From: Pseudonocardia sulfidoxydans NBRC 16205
Lineage (GTDB): Bacteria > Actinomycetota > Actinomycetes > Mycobacteriales > Pseudonocardiaceae
Length of the DNA stretch: 64,000 nucleotides
NCBI RefSeq assembly: GCF_007989085.1
Contig: NZ_BJVJ01000017.1
Coordinates: forward strand, 28,522-92,521
Direction of reading: 5' to 3'
Numbering within the stretch: the stretch's first letter is position 1; every line of letters begins with the position of its first letter. The notes under the pieces are model-generated. The model searched no databases, was not told the origin of the DNA, and was given only the letters and a program-made list of their open reading frames with translations. The position numbers and the translations under genes are program-made. This document shows, piece after piece, positions 12,165 through 20,774 of the stretch.

Positions 12165-12187
12165 GTTTTCGCCTATCAATCGAAAAC
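12165..12187. promoter_or_regulatory. Candidate NrtR operator over the nadA transcription start
   Basis: A perfect 7-bp inverted repeat, GTTTTCG - nine bases - CGAAAAC, lies between nadA and the divergent NrtR gene. With the TACGAT -10 at 12194-12199 the nadA start of transcription would fall at about 12187, so the repeat spans roughly +1 to +23, ideal for repression, and ends 15 bases before ATG 12149. NrtR operators are 21-23 bp palindromes; the match to this protein is by position and size only. Confidence 0.6.
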
Positions 12188-12193
12188 GTGGAG

Positions 12194-12199
12194 ATCGTA
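12194..12199 (-). promoter_or_regulatory. -10 box of nadABC
   Basis: Minus-strand TACGAT (TANNNT). A weak TGCCCA lies 17 bases upstream as possible -35. Predicted initiation is at the edge of the inverted repeat at 12165-12187. Confidence 0.45.
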
Positions 12200-12306
12200 G
12201 CAGCCGACCTCGCCGATGGGCACCGTGCGGGTGACCAGGGCCTCACGCCACGTTCACCCGGGCGCAACCCCGGCGTCCACCGGCCACCCCGTGTGGACGG
12301 GCGGCA

Positions 12307-12312
12307 TACGCT
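12307..12312 (+). promoter_or_regulatory. -10 box of nrtR (leaderless)
   Basis: TACGCT lies six bases before ATG 12319, so the message probably starts at the ATG. There is no Shine-Dalgarno in the six-base gap. Confidence 0.5.
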
Positions 12313-12318
12313 GCGCAC

Positions 12319-13047
12319 ATGCCCGGCACGACCCCTCCCCTGGGTGGACGACACGTCGCCACCGGCCACGAGGTGCTCGCCGCCGTCCTCCAGGTCCGCG
12401 ACGGCCGGCTCCGCGTCCTGGCCTGGCAGCGAGGCATCGCCCCCGACGAAGGCAGGTGGGCGCTCCCGGGCGGACACCTGCGCGACGACGAGGACGTCGA
12501 GGAGTCGGTGCGCCGCCAGCTCGCCGAGAAGGTCGACCTGAGCGACGTCGCCCACGTCGAACAGCTCGGCGTCTTCTCCGCCCCGCACCGGGTCCCGGAC
12601 GCACGTATCGTCGCCACCGCGTTCCTCGGGCTCGTCCCCTCCGACGCCGACCCCGCCGTCCCCGACGACACCGCCTGGCAACCCGTGGACGCGTTGCCGC
12701 CCACCGCCTTCGACCACGCCGCCATCGTCGACGACGCGCTGGACCGCCTGCGCGCCAAGCTGTCCTACACCAACATCGGGTTCGCCCTGGCCCCCGCCGA
12801 GTTCACCGTCTCGGCCCTGCGCGAGATCTACGCGGGCGCCCTCGGACACCCGGTGTCGGCCACCAACCTGCAACGGGTCCTCACCCGGCGCGGCCAGCTC
12901 GAGCCCACCGGCGCCGTCTCCCCTCCCGGCCCGGCGGGCGGGCGACCCGCGGCACTGTTCCGGTTCACCCGCCGCACCCTGCGCGTCACCGACGCCTTCG
13001 CCGTCCTACGGCCGCCGGGCGAGGTCGGCCGAGCCGTCGTACCGTGA
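12319..13047 (+). CDS. nrtR: NrtR-type Nudix-related transcriptional regulator of NAD metabolism
   Basis: A 242-residue protein with an N-terminal Nudix fold (about 15-135) and a C-terminal winged helix (about 150-235, LSYTNIGFALAPAEFTVSALREIYAGALGHPV...). The Nudix box region GGHLRDDEDVEESVRRQLAE keeps the leading glycine but has RQLAEK where catalytic hydrolases have REUxEE, so hydrolase activity is probably lost. This is the layout of NrtR, which represses NAD genes and is released by ADP-ribose. It faces nadABC across a candidate operator, supporting that role. The next gene follows four bases later. Confidence 0.9.
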   Translation: MPGTTPPLGGRHVATGHEVLAAVLQVRDGRLRVLAWQRGIAPDEGRWALPGGHLRDDEDVEESVRRQLAEKVDLSDVAHVEQLGVFSAPHRVPDARIVATAFLGLVPSDADPAVPDDTAWQPVDALPPTAFDHAAIVDDALDRLRAKLSYTNIGFALAPAEFTVSALREIYAGALGHPVSATNLQRVLTRRGQLEPTGAVSPPGPAGGRPAALFRFTRRTLRVTDAFAVLRPPGEVGRAVVP

Positions 13048-13051
13048 GCAG

Positions 13052-13732
13052 GTGACGACGACCATCCCCCTGTTCCCGCTCGGGACGGTGCTCATGCCCG
13101 GGTCGTCGCTGCCGTTGCACATCTTCGAGCCGCGCTACCGCCAGCTCACCGTCGACCTCGTCACGGGTGCGGTGCCGGACAAGCAGTTCGGCGTCGTCGC
13201 CGTCCGTGAGGGATTCACACCCGACACCGACGGTCTCGCCGCGCTGCACGCCGTGGGATGCACCGCCGAACTGCTCGACGTGCAGCGCCTGCCCGACGGC
13301 CGCTACGACATCGTGACCCGTGGTGTGCAACGGTTCCGGCTCCTCTCGATCGACGACACCGAGAAGCCCTACCTCACCGGCACCGTCGAGTTCCTGCCCG
13401 ACGACCCGCTCACCGACGAGCCCGAGGGCACCACGCGCTACCTCAGCGCCGCGGCGCGCGACGCCCATCGTCGCTACTGCGCGACGGCGTGGAAGAACGA
13501 CGACTGGTCCGAGCCCGGCCCCGACATCGAGCCGCAGCACCTGCCGCACGTGCTGGCCGCCGACTGCCTGCTGCCCATCGGCGACCGGCAGCGGCTGCTG
13601 GAGCAGACCTGCCCGACCGAGCGGCTACGACTGGTCCGCGAGCTGCTCGCGCGCGAGACCGGCCTGCTCGGTCGGCTGCGGGCGGTCCCGGCACCCATGA
13701 CGACGTTCGCGGTGGAGCAGAGCCCCAACTAG
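13052..13732 (+). CDS. Lon N-terminal (substrate-binding) domain protein
   Basis: A 226-residue protein matching the LON_substr_bdg/PUA-like domain without ATPase or peptidase parts. IPLFPLGTVLMPGSSLPLHIFEPRYRQL at the N-terminus is the classic opening, followed by GVVAVREG and DGRYDIVTRGVQRFRL. Such stand-alone domains are widespread in actinobacteria; their role is not established, though substrate recognition or adaptor functions are suspected. GTG 13052 lies four bases after the NrtR stop, so it is probably co-transcribed. It ends in front of a hairpin shared with the convergent PemK-like gene. Confidence 0.9.
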   Translation: MTTTIPLFPLGTVLMPGSSLPLHIFEPRYRQLTVDLVTGAVPDKQFGVVAVREGFTPDTDGLAALHAVGCTAELLDVQRLPDGRYDIVTRGVQRFRLLSIDDTEKPYLTGTVEFLPDDPLTDEPEGTTRYLSAAARDAHRRYCATAWKNDDWSEPGPDIEPQHLPHVLAADCLLPIGDRQRLLEQTCPTERLRLVRELLARETGLLGRLRAVPAPMTTFAVEQSPN

Positions 13733-13766
13733 GCGCGGCCGACCGCGATTCGCCGAGTTCGACCAC

Positions 13767-13797
13767 GGACTGGTTCGGCCATGCTCAGGACCAGTCC
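13767..13797. terminator. Possible bidirectional terminator
   Basis: GGACTGGT at 13767-13774 and ACCAGTCC at 13790-13797 form a perfect 8-bp stem with a 15-base loop in the gap between two convergent genes. No T-run follows, as common in GC-rich actinobacteria. Confidence 0.4.
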
Positions 13798-13821
13798 CAC
13801 GTCGAGCTCGGCGTGGGTCCC

Positions 13822-14373
13822 TCAGCTCCAGCCGTAGCGCGACCGCAGCTGGTCGGCGACGCGGTCGAAGCGGTCGCGGTCGAGGATGGCGCCCTCGCGG
13901 CGGATGTCGTGTTCGCCGATCTCGAGGACCCGGTCGAGCCGCACGAACGACTCCCGGCCCTCGCGGTCCCACGCGCCCGTGCCGATCCCGGCCCAGTCCG
14001 GGTCGCCGTCGCGCTTGTGCTGGCTCGACAGCATGAGCCCCAGCAGCTCCCCGCCGCCCTTGCCGACGACGAGCAGCGGCCGGTCCTTGCCCTGGCTCGC
14101 GTCCTCCTCGTAGGGCACCCAGGCCCACACGATCTCGCCCGGGTCGGCGGCGCCGTCGAGGTCGGGGGCGTAGGCGATCCTGCGGGCACGGTCGGCGGTC
14201 GGCGCGGTGCGGACGCCGCCGTGCCCCTGCGGGGCGGGCGCCGACGGCCGGCCCTGCCGCGGGGGCGCGGGCCGCGCCGGCTCCTGCTTCTTGCCAGAGC
14301 TGTCGAGCAGCTTCAGTCCGACGTCGACGACCTGCTTGAGCAGGTTCCCCCAGTTCGCCATGCGCGACAGCAT
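13822..14373 (-). CDS. PemK/MazF-like domain protein
   Basis: About 183 residues. The first third is a helical piece (MANWGNLLKQVVDVGLKLLD) and a Pro/Gly/Arg-rich linker; the rest resembles the PemK/MazF fold: DPGEIVWAWVPYEEDASQGKDRPLLVVGK, GGELLGLMLSSQHKRDG, then RLDRVLEIGEHDIRREGAILDRDRFDRV. MazF-type proteins are usually mRNA interferases of about 110 residues paired with an antitoxin; here the linker is long and no antitoxin gene is adjacent, so a housekeeping or non-toxic role is possible. The start is unsure: ATG 14373 (weak GGGACGG upstream) or ATG 14361 (MANWGN). A 40-bp palindrome lies immediately upstream. Confidence 0.7.
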   Translation of the reverse strand: MLSRMANWGNLLKQVVDVGLKLLDSSGKKQEPARPAPPRQGRPSAPAPQGHGGVRTAPTADRARRIAYAPDLDGAADPGEIVWAWVPYEEDASQGKDRPLLVVGKGGGELLGLMLSSQHKRDGDPDWAGIGTGAWDREGRESFVRLDRVLEIGEHDIRREGAILDRDRFDRVADQLRSRYGWS

Positions 14374-14395
14374 GTCAGGCCGTCCCACGACCCCT

Positions 14396-14435
14396 GTGAG
14401 TGGCAATGGTCGCTATCGCGACCATTGCCACTCAC
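14396..14435. repeat. 40-bp palindrome family, copy 1
   Basis: An 18-base stem, left arm GTGAGTGGCAATGGTCGC, loop TATC, right arm exactly complementary. On the minus strand it begins three bases after the bsaP stop codon (14439-14441) and precedes the PemK-like gene, so it can end the biotin transcript. Compared with copy 3, two stem pairs are changed on both arms together. Left plus-strand flank is CCCCT. Confidence 0.95.
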
Positions 14436-14438
14436 GAC

Positions 14439-14657
14439 TCAGGAATGCGTCTCGCCGTGGCGGCTGCAGCGGGCCTGCCACCCGAACGGGTCGACCTGGA
14501 CGACCATCCTGCGCGCGCACTGTGGGCAGAAGCGCGGCGGCTCCAGGCTGCGCCGTACCGCGCAGCGCTCGTGCCCGGCGGTGGCGGCGGGCTCGCCGCA
14601 CTGGTCGCAGAACTGCGCCGCACCGTCCGCGGCCGGCTCCTGCACCGGCGCGCTCAC
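14439..14657 (-). CDS. bsaP: Biotin synthase auxiliary protein BsaP
   Basis: A 72-residue cysteine-rich protein directly after bioB, with overlapping stop and start (ATGA). Metal or cluster ligands available: C17-x-x-C20, H29, C32, C44-x-x-C47, C64 and H67 in the pattern [13 protein letters not shown] and ARCSRHGET. Position and motif match the actinobacterial BsaP family, reported to be needed for biotin synthase activity in mycobacteria, probably by helping maintain its Fe-S clusters. It is too short for many annotation pipelines. A palindromic hairpin follows three bases after the stop. Confidence 0.85.
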   Translation of the reverse strand: MSAPVQEPAADGAAQFCDQCGEPAATAGHERCAVRRSLEPPRFCPQCARRMVVQVDPFGWQARCSRHGETHS

Positions 14658-15715
14658 AGGGTCTCGTTCAAGGCCTTGATCGGCATCTGCAGCTCGCCGA
14701 GCAGGTCGATGTCGGACTCGGCGGGGCGGCCCAGCGTCGTCAGGTAGTTGCCGACGATGACCGCGTTGATACCACCGAGCAGGCCCTGGCGGGCGCCGAG
14801 GTCGCCGAGGGTGATCTCACGGCCGCCGGCGAAGCGCAGCACGGTGCGCGGCATGGCGAGCCGGAAGGCGGCGACGGTGCGCAGCGCGTCGGGACCCGAC
14901 ATCTGCTCCAGGTCGCCGAACGGCGTGCCGGGGCGCGGGTTGAGGAAGTTCAGCGGCACCTCGTCCGGGGTGAGCTCGGCGAGCTGCGCCGCGAACTCGG
15001 CGCGCTGCTCCAGCGACTCCCCCATACCGACGATCCCGCCGCAGCACACCTCCATCCCGGCCTCACGGACCAGGCGCAGCGTCTCCCAGCGCTCCTCCCA
15101 CGTGTGTGTGGTGACGACGTTGGTGAAGTACGACCTGGCCGTCTCGAGGTTGTGGTTGTAGCGGTGCACGCCCATCTCCGCCAGGCGCGTGACCTGGTCC
15201 TCGCTGAGCATTCCCAGGGAGCACGCGACGTTGATGTCGACGGCGTCCTTGATCGCGGCGACGCCGGCGGCGACCTGGTTCATGAGGCGCTCGTCGGGGC
15301 CGCGGACGGCGGCGACGATGCAGAACTCGGTGGCGCCGGTCTTGGCCGTCTGCTTCGCGGCCTCGACGAGCATCGGCACGTCGAGCCAGGCGGCCCGCAC
15401 CGGCGAGGCGAACAGGCCGGACTGCGAGCAGAAGTGGCAGTCCTCGGGGCAGCCGCCGGTCTTGAGCGAGATGATGCCCTCGACCTCGACCTCGGGCCCG
15501 CACCAGCGCATGCGGACGTCGTGGGCGAGCGCGAGGAGGTCGTCGAGCGACTCGTCGGGCAGCTGCAGGACCTGCAGTACCTGTTCCCGGGTCAGCCCCT
15601 CGCCGCGCTCGAGCACCTGCCCGCGCGCGGTCGCCAGGATGTCGCCGGCGGCGGGGTTGCCCGCGCGGTCCGACGTCGACGTCGTCGAGATGCTCACGGC
15701 TGCGGAGTCTGCCAT
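14654..15715 (-). CDS. bioB: Biotin synthase
   Basis: A 353-residue radical-SAM enzyme inserting sulfur into dethiobiotin. The radical-SAM motif is C89-x3-C93-x2-C96 ([16 protein letters not shown]). Blocks for the [2Fe-2S] site and substrate include [39 protein letters not shown] and the late FAGGRE arginine motif. ATG 15715 lies 22 bases inside the end of bioD, so the two are coupled. The order bioF-bioD-bioB-bsaP reads leftwards. Confidence 0.97.
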   Translation of the reverse strand: MADSAAVSISTTSTSDRAGNPAAGDILATARGQVLERGEGLTREQVLQVLQLPDESLDDLLALAHDVRMRWCGPEVEVEGIISLKTGGCPEDCHFCSQSGLFASPVRAAWLDVPMLVEAAKQTAKTGATEFCIVAAVRGPDERLMNQVAAGVAAIKDAVDINVACSLGMLSEDQVTRLAEMGVHRYNHNLETARSYFTNVVTTHTWEERWETLRLVREAGMEVCCGGIVGMGESLEQRAEFAAQLAELTPDEVPLNFLNPRPGTPFGDLEQMSGPDALRTVAAFRLAMPRTVLRFAGGREITLGDLGARQGLLGGINAVIVGNYLTTLGRPAESDIDLLGELQMPIKALNETL

Positions 15716-16392
15716 TTTCCGCCGAGCGGGGCCCCCAGACTGTGACGCGCGACCGTCGCGAAGCGGTCGGCGTCGAGTGCCCCCGCGCCCTCCGGAAGCG
15801 CTCCGACCAGCGAGAACCCGGTGACCGCGGGCAGATCCGTGAGGTTGCAGGTCGTCGCCAGATCGGGCGTCTCGGGCAGGGATCCGACGACGATCCCGGC
15901 GCAGGCCAGCCCGGCGGCGCGCAGGGCACGTGTCGTCAGCTCGGTGTGGTTGAGGGTGCCCAGACCCGCGGCCGCGACGACGAGGACCGCGGCGCCGAGG
16001 CCCGCGGCGACGTCGGCGAGGGTGCCGTCGGTGGTGAAGCGCACGAGCAACCCGCCCGCACCTTCGACGAGGACGAGGTCGTGGTCGCGGTCGAGCTCGC
16101 GGGCGGCGGCGATCGTGGCCCGCGGGGTGACGGGGTCCAGGCCCGCGCGGCGGGCGGCGGTCAAGGGCGCCAACGGGTCGGGGAACCGGCCGAGCTCCCG
16201 GGTGGTGACCGCGCCGCCGGTGAGCCGCGTGACGGCGGCCAGGTCGCCGGGCTCCGCCGGTGCGACACCGGTCTGGGCGGGTTTGAGGACGGCGACCCGC
16301 TCCCCCCGCGCGGCGGCGACGGCGGCGACGGCGGCGGTCACGACGGTCTTGCCGACGTCGGTCCCGGTCCCGGTGACGACGAGAACGCTCAC
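15694..16392 (-). CDS. bioD: Dethiobiotin synthetase
   Basis: A 232-residue P-loop ligase that closes the ureido ring of dethiobiotin from diaminopelargonate, CO2 and ATP. The Walker A is [14 protein letters not shown] (8-21, K15); KPAQTGV (36-42) and [11 protein letters not shown] are the other family blocks. GTG 16392 overlaps the bioF stop (GTGA). Length is typical. Confidence 0.96.
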   Translation of the reverse strand: MSVLVVTGTGTDVGKTVVTAAVAAVAAARGERVAVLKPAQTGVAPAEPGDLAAVTRLTGGAVTTRELGRFPDPLAPLTAARRAGLDPVTPRATIAAARELDRDHDLVLVEGAGGLLVRFTTDGTLADVAAGLGAAVLVVAAAGLGTLNHTELTTRALRAAGLACAGIVVGSLPETPDLATTCNLTDLPAVTGFSLVGALPEGAGALDADRFATVARHSLGAPLGGKWQTPQP

Positions 16393-17540
16393 GACTCGGC
16401 CAGGACCGTCGCGAGTACCCGCCGCGCCAGGTCGAGGTCGGCGTCGGTGAGATCGGCGCGGGCGGTGAGCCGCAGCCGGCTGGTGCCCTCGGGGACCGAC
16501 GGCGGCCGGAAGCAGCCCACCCGCAGACCCAGCTCGGCGCAGCGCTGGGCGGCGGCGAACGCGCGCTCGGGCTCGCCCAGCACGACCGGCACGACCGCCG
16601 ACGGCGGGGCCGGCACGCGCGCCGCGTCGGCCAGCGCCGCCGCGGCCGCGAGGACCGCGGCGGGCAGCCGCGGCTCGTCGCGCAGGATGTGAAGGGCCGC
16701 AAGGGCTGCGCCCGCCGCGGCAGGCGCGAGGCCGGTGTCGAAGATCATCGTCCGGGCGGCGTCGACGAGGTGCTCGACGACCCGTCGCGGGCCCAGCACC
16801 GCGCCGCCCTGGCTGCCGAGCGCCTTGGACAAGGTGACGGTGAGGACGACGTCGTCGGCACCGGCGAGCCCCAGCTCCGCGGCGAGGCCGCGACCGCCCT
16901 CGCCGCGCACCCCGAGCCCGTGGGCCTCGTCGACGACCAGCACCGCGCCCCGGGCCCGGCACACCGCGTGCAGCGCGTCGAGCGGGGTCAGCGTGCCGTC
17001 GGCGGAGGTGACGGCGTCGGTGACGACGAGCGCGCGCTCCTCGGTGCGGGCGGCGAGCGCGGCGTCGACGGCCGCGACGTCGGCGTGCGGCGTCACCAGC
17101 ACCCGGGCGCGGGAGAGCCGGCAGGCGTCGACGATCGAGGCGTGGTTGGCGCCGTCGGACACCACGAGCGACCCGGCGCCCGACAGCCCGGTGACGACGC
17201 CGATGTTCGCCGTGTAGCCCGAGGAGAACACCAGCCCCGCCTCGGTACCGACGAACGCGGCCAGCTCGTCCTCCAACCGGGCGTGCAGCTCGGTGCTGCC
17301 CGTGACCAGCCGCGACCCCGTGGACCCGGCACCCCACGTCCGCAGCGCCGCGACCCCCGCGTCGACGACGCGCTTGTCGCGCGACAGGCCCAGGTAGTCG
17401 TTGCCCGCGAGGTCGAGCTGCGGCTCGTCGGCGGCGCGATGGCGCAACGTGCGGCGCAGCCCCGCCGCCCGGCGGTCCGCGGCGGCGCGGTCGAGCCAGT
17501 CGAGCGGGTGCTCCGGTGTGTCGTCCACGGCTGCGTCCAC
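16389..17540 (-). CDS. bioF: 8-amino-7-oxononanoate synthase
   Basis: A 383-residue alpha-oxoamine synthase (PLP, fold type I) condensing pimeloyl-thioester with alanine. Blocks: NDYLGLSRD (47-55), [13 protein letters not shown] (70-82), [28 protein letters not shown] and the PLP-lysine K239 in [11 protein letters not shown]. It starts at GTG 17540 and is divergent from the methyltransferase gene. First gene of the bioF-D-B-bsaP operon. Confidence 0.95.
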   Translation of the reverse strand: MDAAVDDTPEHPLDWLDRAAADRRAAGLRRTLRHRAADEPQLDLAGNDYLGLSRDKRVVDAGVAALRTWGAGSTGSRLVTGSTELHARLEDELAAFVGTEAGLVFSSGYTANIGVVTGLSGAGSLVVSDGANHASIVDACRLSRARVLVTPHADVAAVDAALAARTEERALVVTDAVTSADGTLTPLDALHAVCRARGAVLVVDEAHGLGVRGEGGRGLAAELGLAGADDVVLTVTLSKALGSQGGAVLGPRRVVEHLVDAARTMIFDTGLAPAAAGAALAALHILRDEPRLPAAVLAAAAALADAARVPAPPSAVVPVVLGEPERAFAAAQRCAELGLRVGCFRPPSVPEGTSRLRLTARADLTDADLDLARRVLATVLAES

Positions 17541-17646
17541 GTCCGGACCTTAGGCGCCCGTGTCACCCGTGCGCATGTGACGTCGCGCGAGCAGCCCGGG
17601 CCATGATCGGTCGAGCAATCCGTGACGGGTCGAGGAGGACCGGTAG

Positions 17647-18426
17647 ATGAGCTGGCAGATGGTCGACGAGGGCTGGGGCCGCAAGGCCGTCGACTGGGCG
17701 ACGCTCGCCGAACCGCACGCCGTGCGGGAGTACGTGTTCGTACACCGCCTCCTCGACGTGCGTCCCGGCGTCGACCTGCTCGACGTCGCCTGCGGGGCCG
17801 GGCTCTCCCTGGAGCTGGCCGGGGTGGCCGGCGCGCGGTGCTCGGGCATCGACGCCTCGCCGCGGCTCGTCGAGGTCGCGCGGCTGCGCAACCCCGGCTG
17901 CGACATCCGCGTCGGCGACATGGCCGAGTCCGGCTTCGACGACGCGTCGTTCGACCTGGTCACGAGCTTCCGCGGGATCTGGGGCACCACACCGGCCGCG
18001 ATCACCGAGGTCGCCCGGGTGCTGCGGCCGGGCGGCAGGGTGGCGCTGACGTTCTGGGGCGACATGTCCGCGACGCCGGGCGGGCGGCTGCTCGCGCCGT
18101 TCCGGCTGGCGACGCAGGAGCAGGTCGGCCACCAGTCCGCGATGGTCGCGCTCAAGGCGCCGGGCGCGGCGGCGGCCTTCCTCGCCGGGGCGGGGCTGGA
18201 GCCCGGCGAGCTGGTCGACGTCCCCTTCGTCATGGAGTACGCCGACGCCGAGCACTACGCCCGCGGCCTGGCCGCCAGCGGGCCGGCGTTCGAGGCGATC
18301 CAGACCGCGGGCGAGGAGGCGTTCCACGCGGCGTGCATGGACGCGGTGCAGCCGTTCCTGCGCGACGGGCTGCCGATCCGGGCGACCATCCGGCTGTTCG
18401 GGATCGTCGGCACCAAACCTGCCTGA
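17647..18426 (+). CDS. Class I SAM-dependent methyltransferase
   Basis: A 259-residue methyltransferase of the Methyltransf_11 type. SAM-binding motif I is VDLLDVACGAGLSLEL (about 43-58), the acidic residue after strand 2 is in CSGIDASPR, motif II/III regions are VGDMAESGFDDASFDLVTSF and EVARVLRPGGRVALTFWG. A good GAGGAGG lies eight bases before ATG 17647. It sits between bioF and bioA on the opposite strand. BioC, the malonyl-ACP methyltransferase that starts pimelate synthesis, has the same fold, but I see no diagnostic match, so substrate remains open. It ends four bases before palindrome copy 2. Confidence 0.85.
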   Translation: MSWQMVDEGWGRKAVDWATLAEPHAVREYVFVHRLLDVRPGVDLLDVACGAGLSLELAGVAGARCSGIDASPRLVEVARLRNPGCDIRVGDMAESGFDDASFDLVTSFRGIWGTTPAAITEVARVLRPGGRVALTFWGDMSATPGGRLLAPFRLATQEQVGHQSAMVALKAPGAAAAFLAGAGLEPGELVDVPFVMEYADAEHYARGLAASGPAFEAIQTAGEEAFHAACMDAVQPFLRDGLPIRATIRLFGIVGTKPA

Positions 18427-18430
18427 CCCT

Positions 18431-18470
18431 GTGAGCGGCGATAGTCGCTATAGCGACTATCGCCGCTCAC
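18431..18470. repeat. 40-bp palindrome family, copy 2
   Basis: A perfect palindrome: arm GTGAGCGGCGATAGTCGC, centre TATA, complementary arm. It begins four bases (CCCT) after the methyltransferase stop TGA. On the other strand it encodes the last four residues of BioA, CERR, and its TAG stop codon at 18457-18459. As a hairpin between convergent genes it could terminate both. Confidence 0.95.
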
Positions 18471-19764
18471 AACCTCGGGCGGCGGCTACAGCGGCGCACA
18501 CCCCGGCGGTGATCGTCGCGACCTCGTCGGCGGTGCAGACGTACGGCGGCATCGTGTAGACGAGGTCGCGGAAGGGCCGCAGCCACACCCCCGCCGCGAT
18601 CGCGGCGTCGGTGGCCGCGGCGACATCGACCTCGTGGTCGAGCTGGACGACGCCGATCGCGCCCAGCACCCGCACGTCACGCACCCCCGGCAGCGACCGT
18701 GCCGGGGCCAGCCCGGCGCCCAGGCCGTCGGAGACGGCGGCGACCCGGCCCCGCCAGTCGCTGCCGAGAAGCAACCCGACCGACGCCCCCGCCACCGCGC
18801 ACGCCAGCGGGTTGCCCATGAACGTCGGCCCGTGCATCAGCACACCGGCCTCGCCGTCGGAGATGCCGCGGGCCACCTCGGGGGTGCACAGCGTCGCCGC
18901 CAGGCTCATGTACCCGCCGGTCAGCGCCTTGCCGACGCACATGACGTCGGGCGCGATGCCGGCGTGGTCGGCGGCGAACATCTCCCCCGTCCGCCCGAAA
19001 CCGGTGGCGATCTCGTCGAACACCAGCAGGACGTCGTTGGCCAGGCACAGCTCCCGCAGAACGTGCAGGTAGCGGGGATCGTGGAAGCGCATCCCGCCCG
19101 CGCCCTGCACGACCGGCTCCACGATCACGGCGGCGAGCTCGTCGGCGTGGGTCTCGACGAGCCGCGCCAACTCCGCGACGTACCCGGTCTCGAACTCACG
19201 CGGAGGCGCCGACGCGAACACCTGCTGCGGCAGGACGTCGCGCCACAGCGAGTGCATCCCACCGTCCGGGTCGCACACGCTCATCGCGCCGAACGTGTCG
19301 CCGTGGTAGCCCCCGCGCCACGTCAGCAGCCGGTGCTTGCCGGGGCGCCCGCGCGACCGCTGGTACTGCAGGCACATCTTGATCGCGACCTCCACCGACA
19401 CCGAGCCGGAGTCGGACAGGAAGACGTGCGCCAGCTCGCCCGGGGCCAGCTCGACCAGCGTGCGCGCCAAGGCGACCGCAGGCCCGTGGGTGAGGCCGCC
19501 GAACATGACGTGGCTCATCGTCGCGAGCTGGCCGGTGACCGCCGCGTCGAGGGCGGGGTGGCGGTAGCCGTGGATCGCCGCCCACCACGACGACATGCCG
19601 TCGACGACCTCGACCGTCCCTCCCCCGGCGCCCCCGCCCGCGGCGAGCCGCAGCCGCACCCCCTCGGCCGACACGACCGCACGCGGGCTCACCGTCGCGG
19701 GCATCGGGGCGTAGGGATGCCAGACGAGGTCGCGGTCGGCGGCGAGGAGATCGTCAGGGGTCAC
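18457..19764 (-). CDS. bioA: Adenosylmethionine-8-amino-7-oxononanoate aminotransferase
   Basis: A 435-residue class III PLP aminotransferase making 7,8-diaminopelargonate with SAM as amino donor. WHPYAPM (15-21), the substrate-region tyrosine in [26 protein letters not shown] and PLP-lysine K279 in [11 protein letters not shown] identify it. GTG 19764 is preferred: an upstream frame exists, but a TAGGGT -10 box lies eight bases before this codon. The C-terminus (CERR) and stop lie inside palindrome copy 2, so insertion or growth of that element has probably rewritten the tail. Confidence 0.95.
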   Translation of the reverse strand: MTPDDLLAADRDLVWHPYAPMPATVSPRAVVSAEGVRLRLAAGGGAGGGTVEVVDGMSSWWAAIHGYRHPALDAAVTGQLATMSHVMFGGLTHGPAVALARTLVELAPGELAHVFLSDSGSVSVEVAIKMCLQYQRSRGRPGKHRLLTWRGGYHGDTFGAMSVCDPDGGMHSLWRDVLPQQVFASAPPREFETGYVAELARLVETHADELAAVIVEPVVQGAGGMRFHDPRYLHVLRELCLANDVLLVFDEIATGFGRTGEMFAADHAGIAPDVMCVGKALTGGYMSLAATLCTPEVARGISDGEAGVLMHGPTFMGNPLACAVAGASVGLLLGSDWRGRVAAVSDGLGAGLAPARSLPGVRDVRVLGAIGVVQLDHEVDVAAATDAAIAAGVWLRPFRDLVYTMPPYVCTADEVATITAGVCAAVAAARGCERR

Positions 19765-19772
19765 GGCCCCCG

Positions 19773-19778
19773 ACCCTA
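19773..19778 (-). promoter_or_regulatory. -10 box of bioA (leaderless)
   Basis: Minus-strand TAGGGT ends eight bases before GTG 19764. Only 38 bases separate bioA from the divergent PaaX-type gene, so the two promoters interleave. Confidence 0.5.
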
Positions 19779-19787
19779 TGCTGCGTC

Positions 19788-19793
19788 TACGCT
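19788..19793 (+). promoter_or_regulatory. -10 box of the PaaX-type gene (near-leaderless)
   Basis: TACGCT ends nine bases before ATG 19803. Same hexamer as in front of nrtR. No Shine-Dalgarno is visible. Confidence 0.45.
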
Positions 19794-19802
19794 GGCCGGA
19801 CC

Positions 19803-20663
19803 ATGTCCGTCGCAGCCGAGGAACCAACGGGCCGCCCGGCGCTGTCGCGCCGCCGCGAGCTCGGCTCCGCCAGCGCGCGGTCGATGCTGCTCACGGTGCT
19901 GGGCGAGTTCGTCCTACCCCGGGCCCAGCCGGTGTGGACGCAGACACTGGTCGACGTGATGGGCCGGCTCGGCGTCGAGCAGAAGTCGGCCCGGCAGGCG
20001 TTGGCGCGCACCGCCGCCGAGGGCCTGCTCACCTCCGACCGGGAGGGGCGCCGGGTCCGCTGGTCGCTCTCGGAGTCCGGCAGCAGGCTGCTGTCCGACG
20101 GCGCCGCGCGCATCTACGGGTTCGGCACCCCCGCCGCGGCCTGGGACGGCCGCTGGCTGGTCCTGCTCGTCAGCGTCCCCGAGTCGCGACGCCGGCTGCG
20201 GCACCGGCTGCGCACCCGGCTCGCGTGGGCCGGGCTGGGCTCCCCGTCGCCGGGCGTGTGGATCTCCCCCGACCCCGGCAAGCAGGCGGAGGTCGCCGAC
20301 GTCGTCGCCGACCTCGAGCTCGACGAGGTGACCAGCTCGTTCGTCGGCCCCTTCGGCGCGATCGGCGCCGAAGCCGACATGGTCGCGCAGGCCTGGGACC
20401 TCGCCGAGGTCGAAGCCGCCTACGAGGAGTTCATCGCCGACTTCGGCGGCACCGGCCCCAGCGACCCCGACGAGATCATGGTCCGCCAGGTGCAGCTCGT
20501 GCACGCGTGGCGACGGTTCCCGTTCCTCGACCCGCGGCTGCCCGCGGCCCTGCTGCCGCACGCCTGGGCGGGCACCCGCGCCGCCGAGCTCTTCGACACC
20601 CTGCACTCGCGGTGGGAGGGCCCGGCGCGCCGCCGCTGGGACGAACGCTCCGCGATCGGCTGA
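19803..20663 (+). CDS. PaaX-family transcriptional regulator
   Basis: A 286-residue protein with the PaaX layout: N-terminal winged helix ([53 protein letters not shown] in outline, about 24-77), central [43 protein letters not shown] block, and a C-terminal helical domain with [22 protein letters not shown]. PaaX of E. coli represses phenylacetate degradation and responds to phenylacetyl-CoA. No paa genes are in this window; it faces bioA instead, so its target is unknown. Confidence 0.88.
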   Translation: MSVAAEEPTGRPALSRRRELGSASARSMLLTVLGEFVLPRAQPVWTQTLVDVMGRLGVEQKSARQALARTAAEGLLTSDREGRRVRWSLSESGSRLLSDGAARIYGFGTPAAAWDGRWLVLLVSVPESRRRLRHRLRTRLAWAGLGSPSPGVWISPDPGKQAEVADVVADLELDEVTSSFVGPFGAIGAEADMVAQAWDLAEVEAAYEEFIADFGGTGPSDPDEIMVRQVQLVHAWRRFPFLDPRLPAALLPHAWAGTRAAELFDTLHSRWEGPARRRWDERSAIG

Positions 20664-20774
20664 CCGTACCGACACGGTGCCGCGCTGATCCTGATGCCGT
20701 CGCCCGGCCGCCCCGAGGACACGGCACCCGACGTCCAGGCCGCCGCGCTCCAGAGCTGACAGACCCGCCCGCCC

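Noticed and set aside
17541..17646. GTCAC-N10-GTGAC as a BioQ or BirA operator between bioF and the methyltransferase gene
   Set aside because: Arms are only five bases and do not resemble known BioQ sites; such repeats arise often by chance in GC-rich DNA.
20664..20774. 21-codon frame at 20693-20758 after the PaaX-type gene
   Set aside because: Too short, without ribosome site or similarity; nothing else is seen in this gap.
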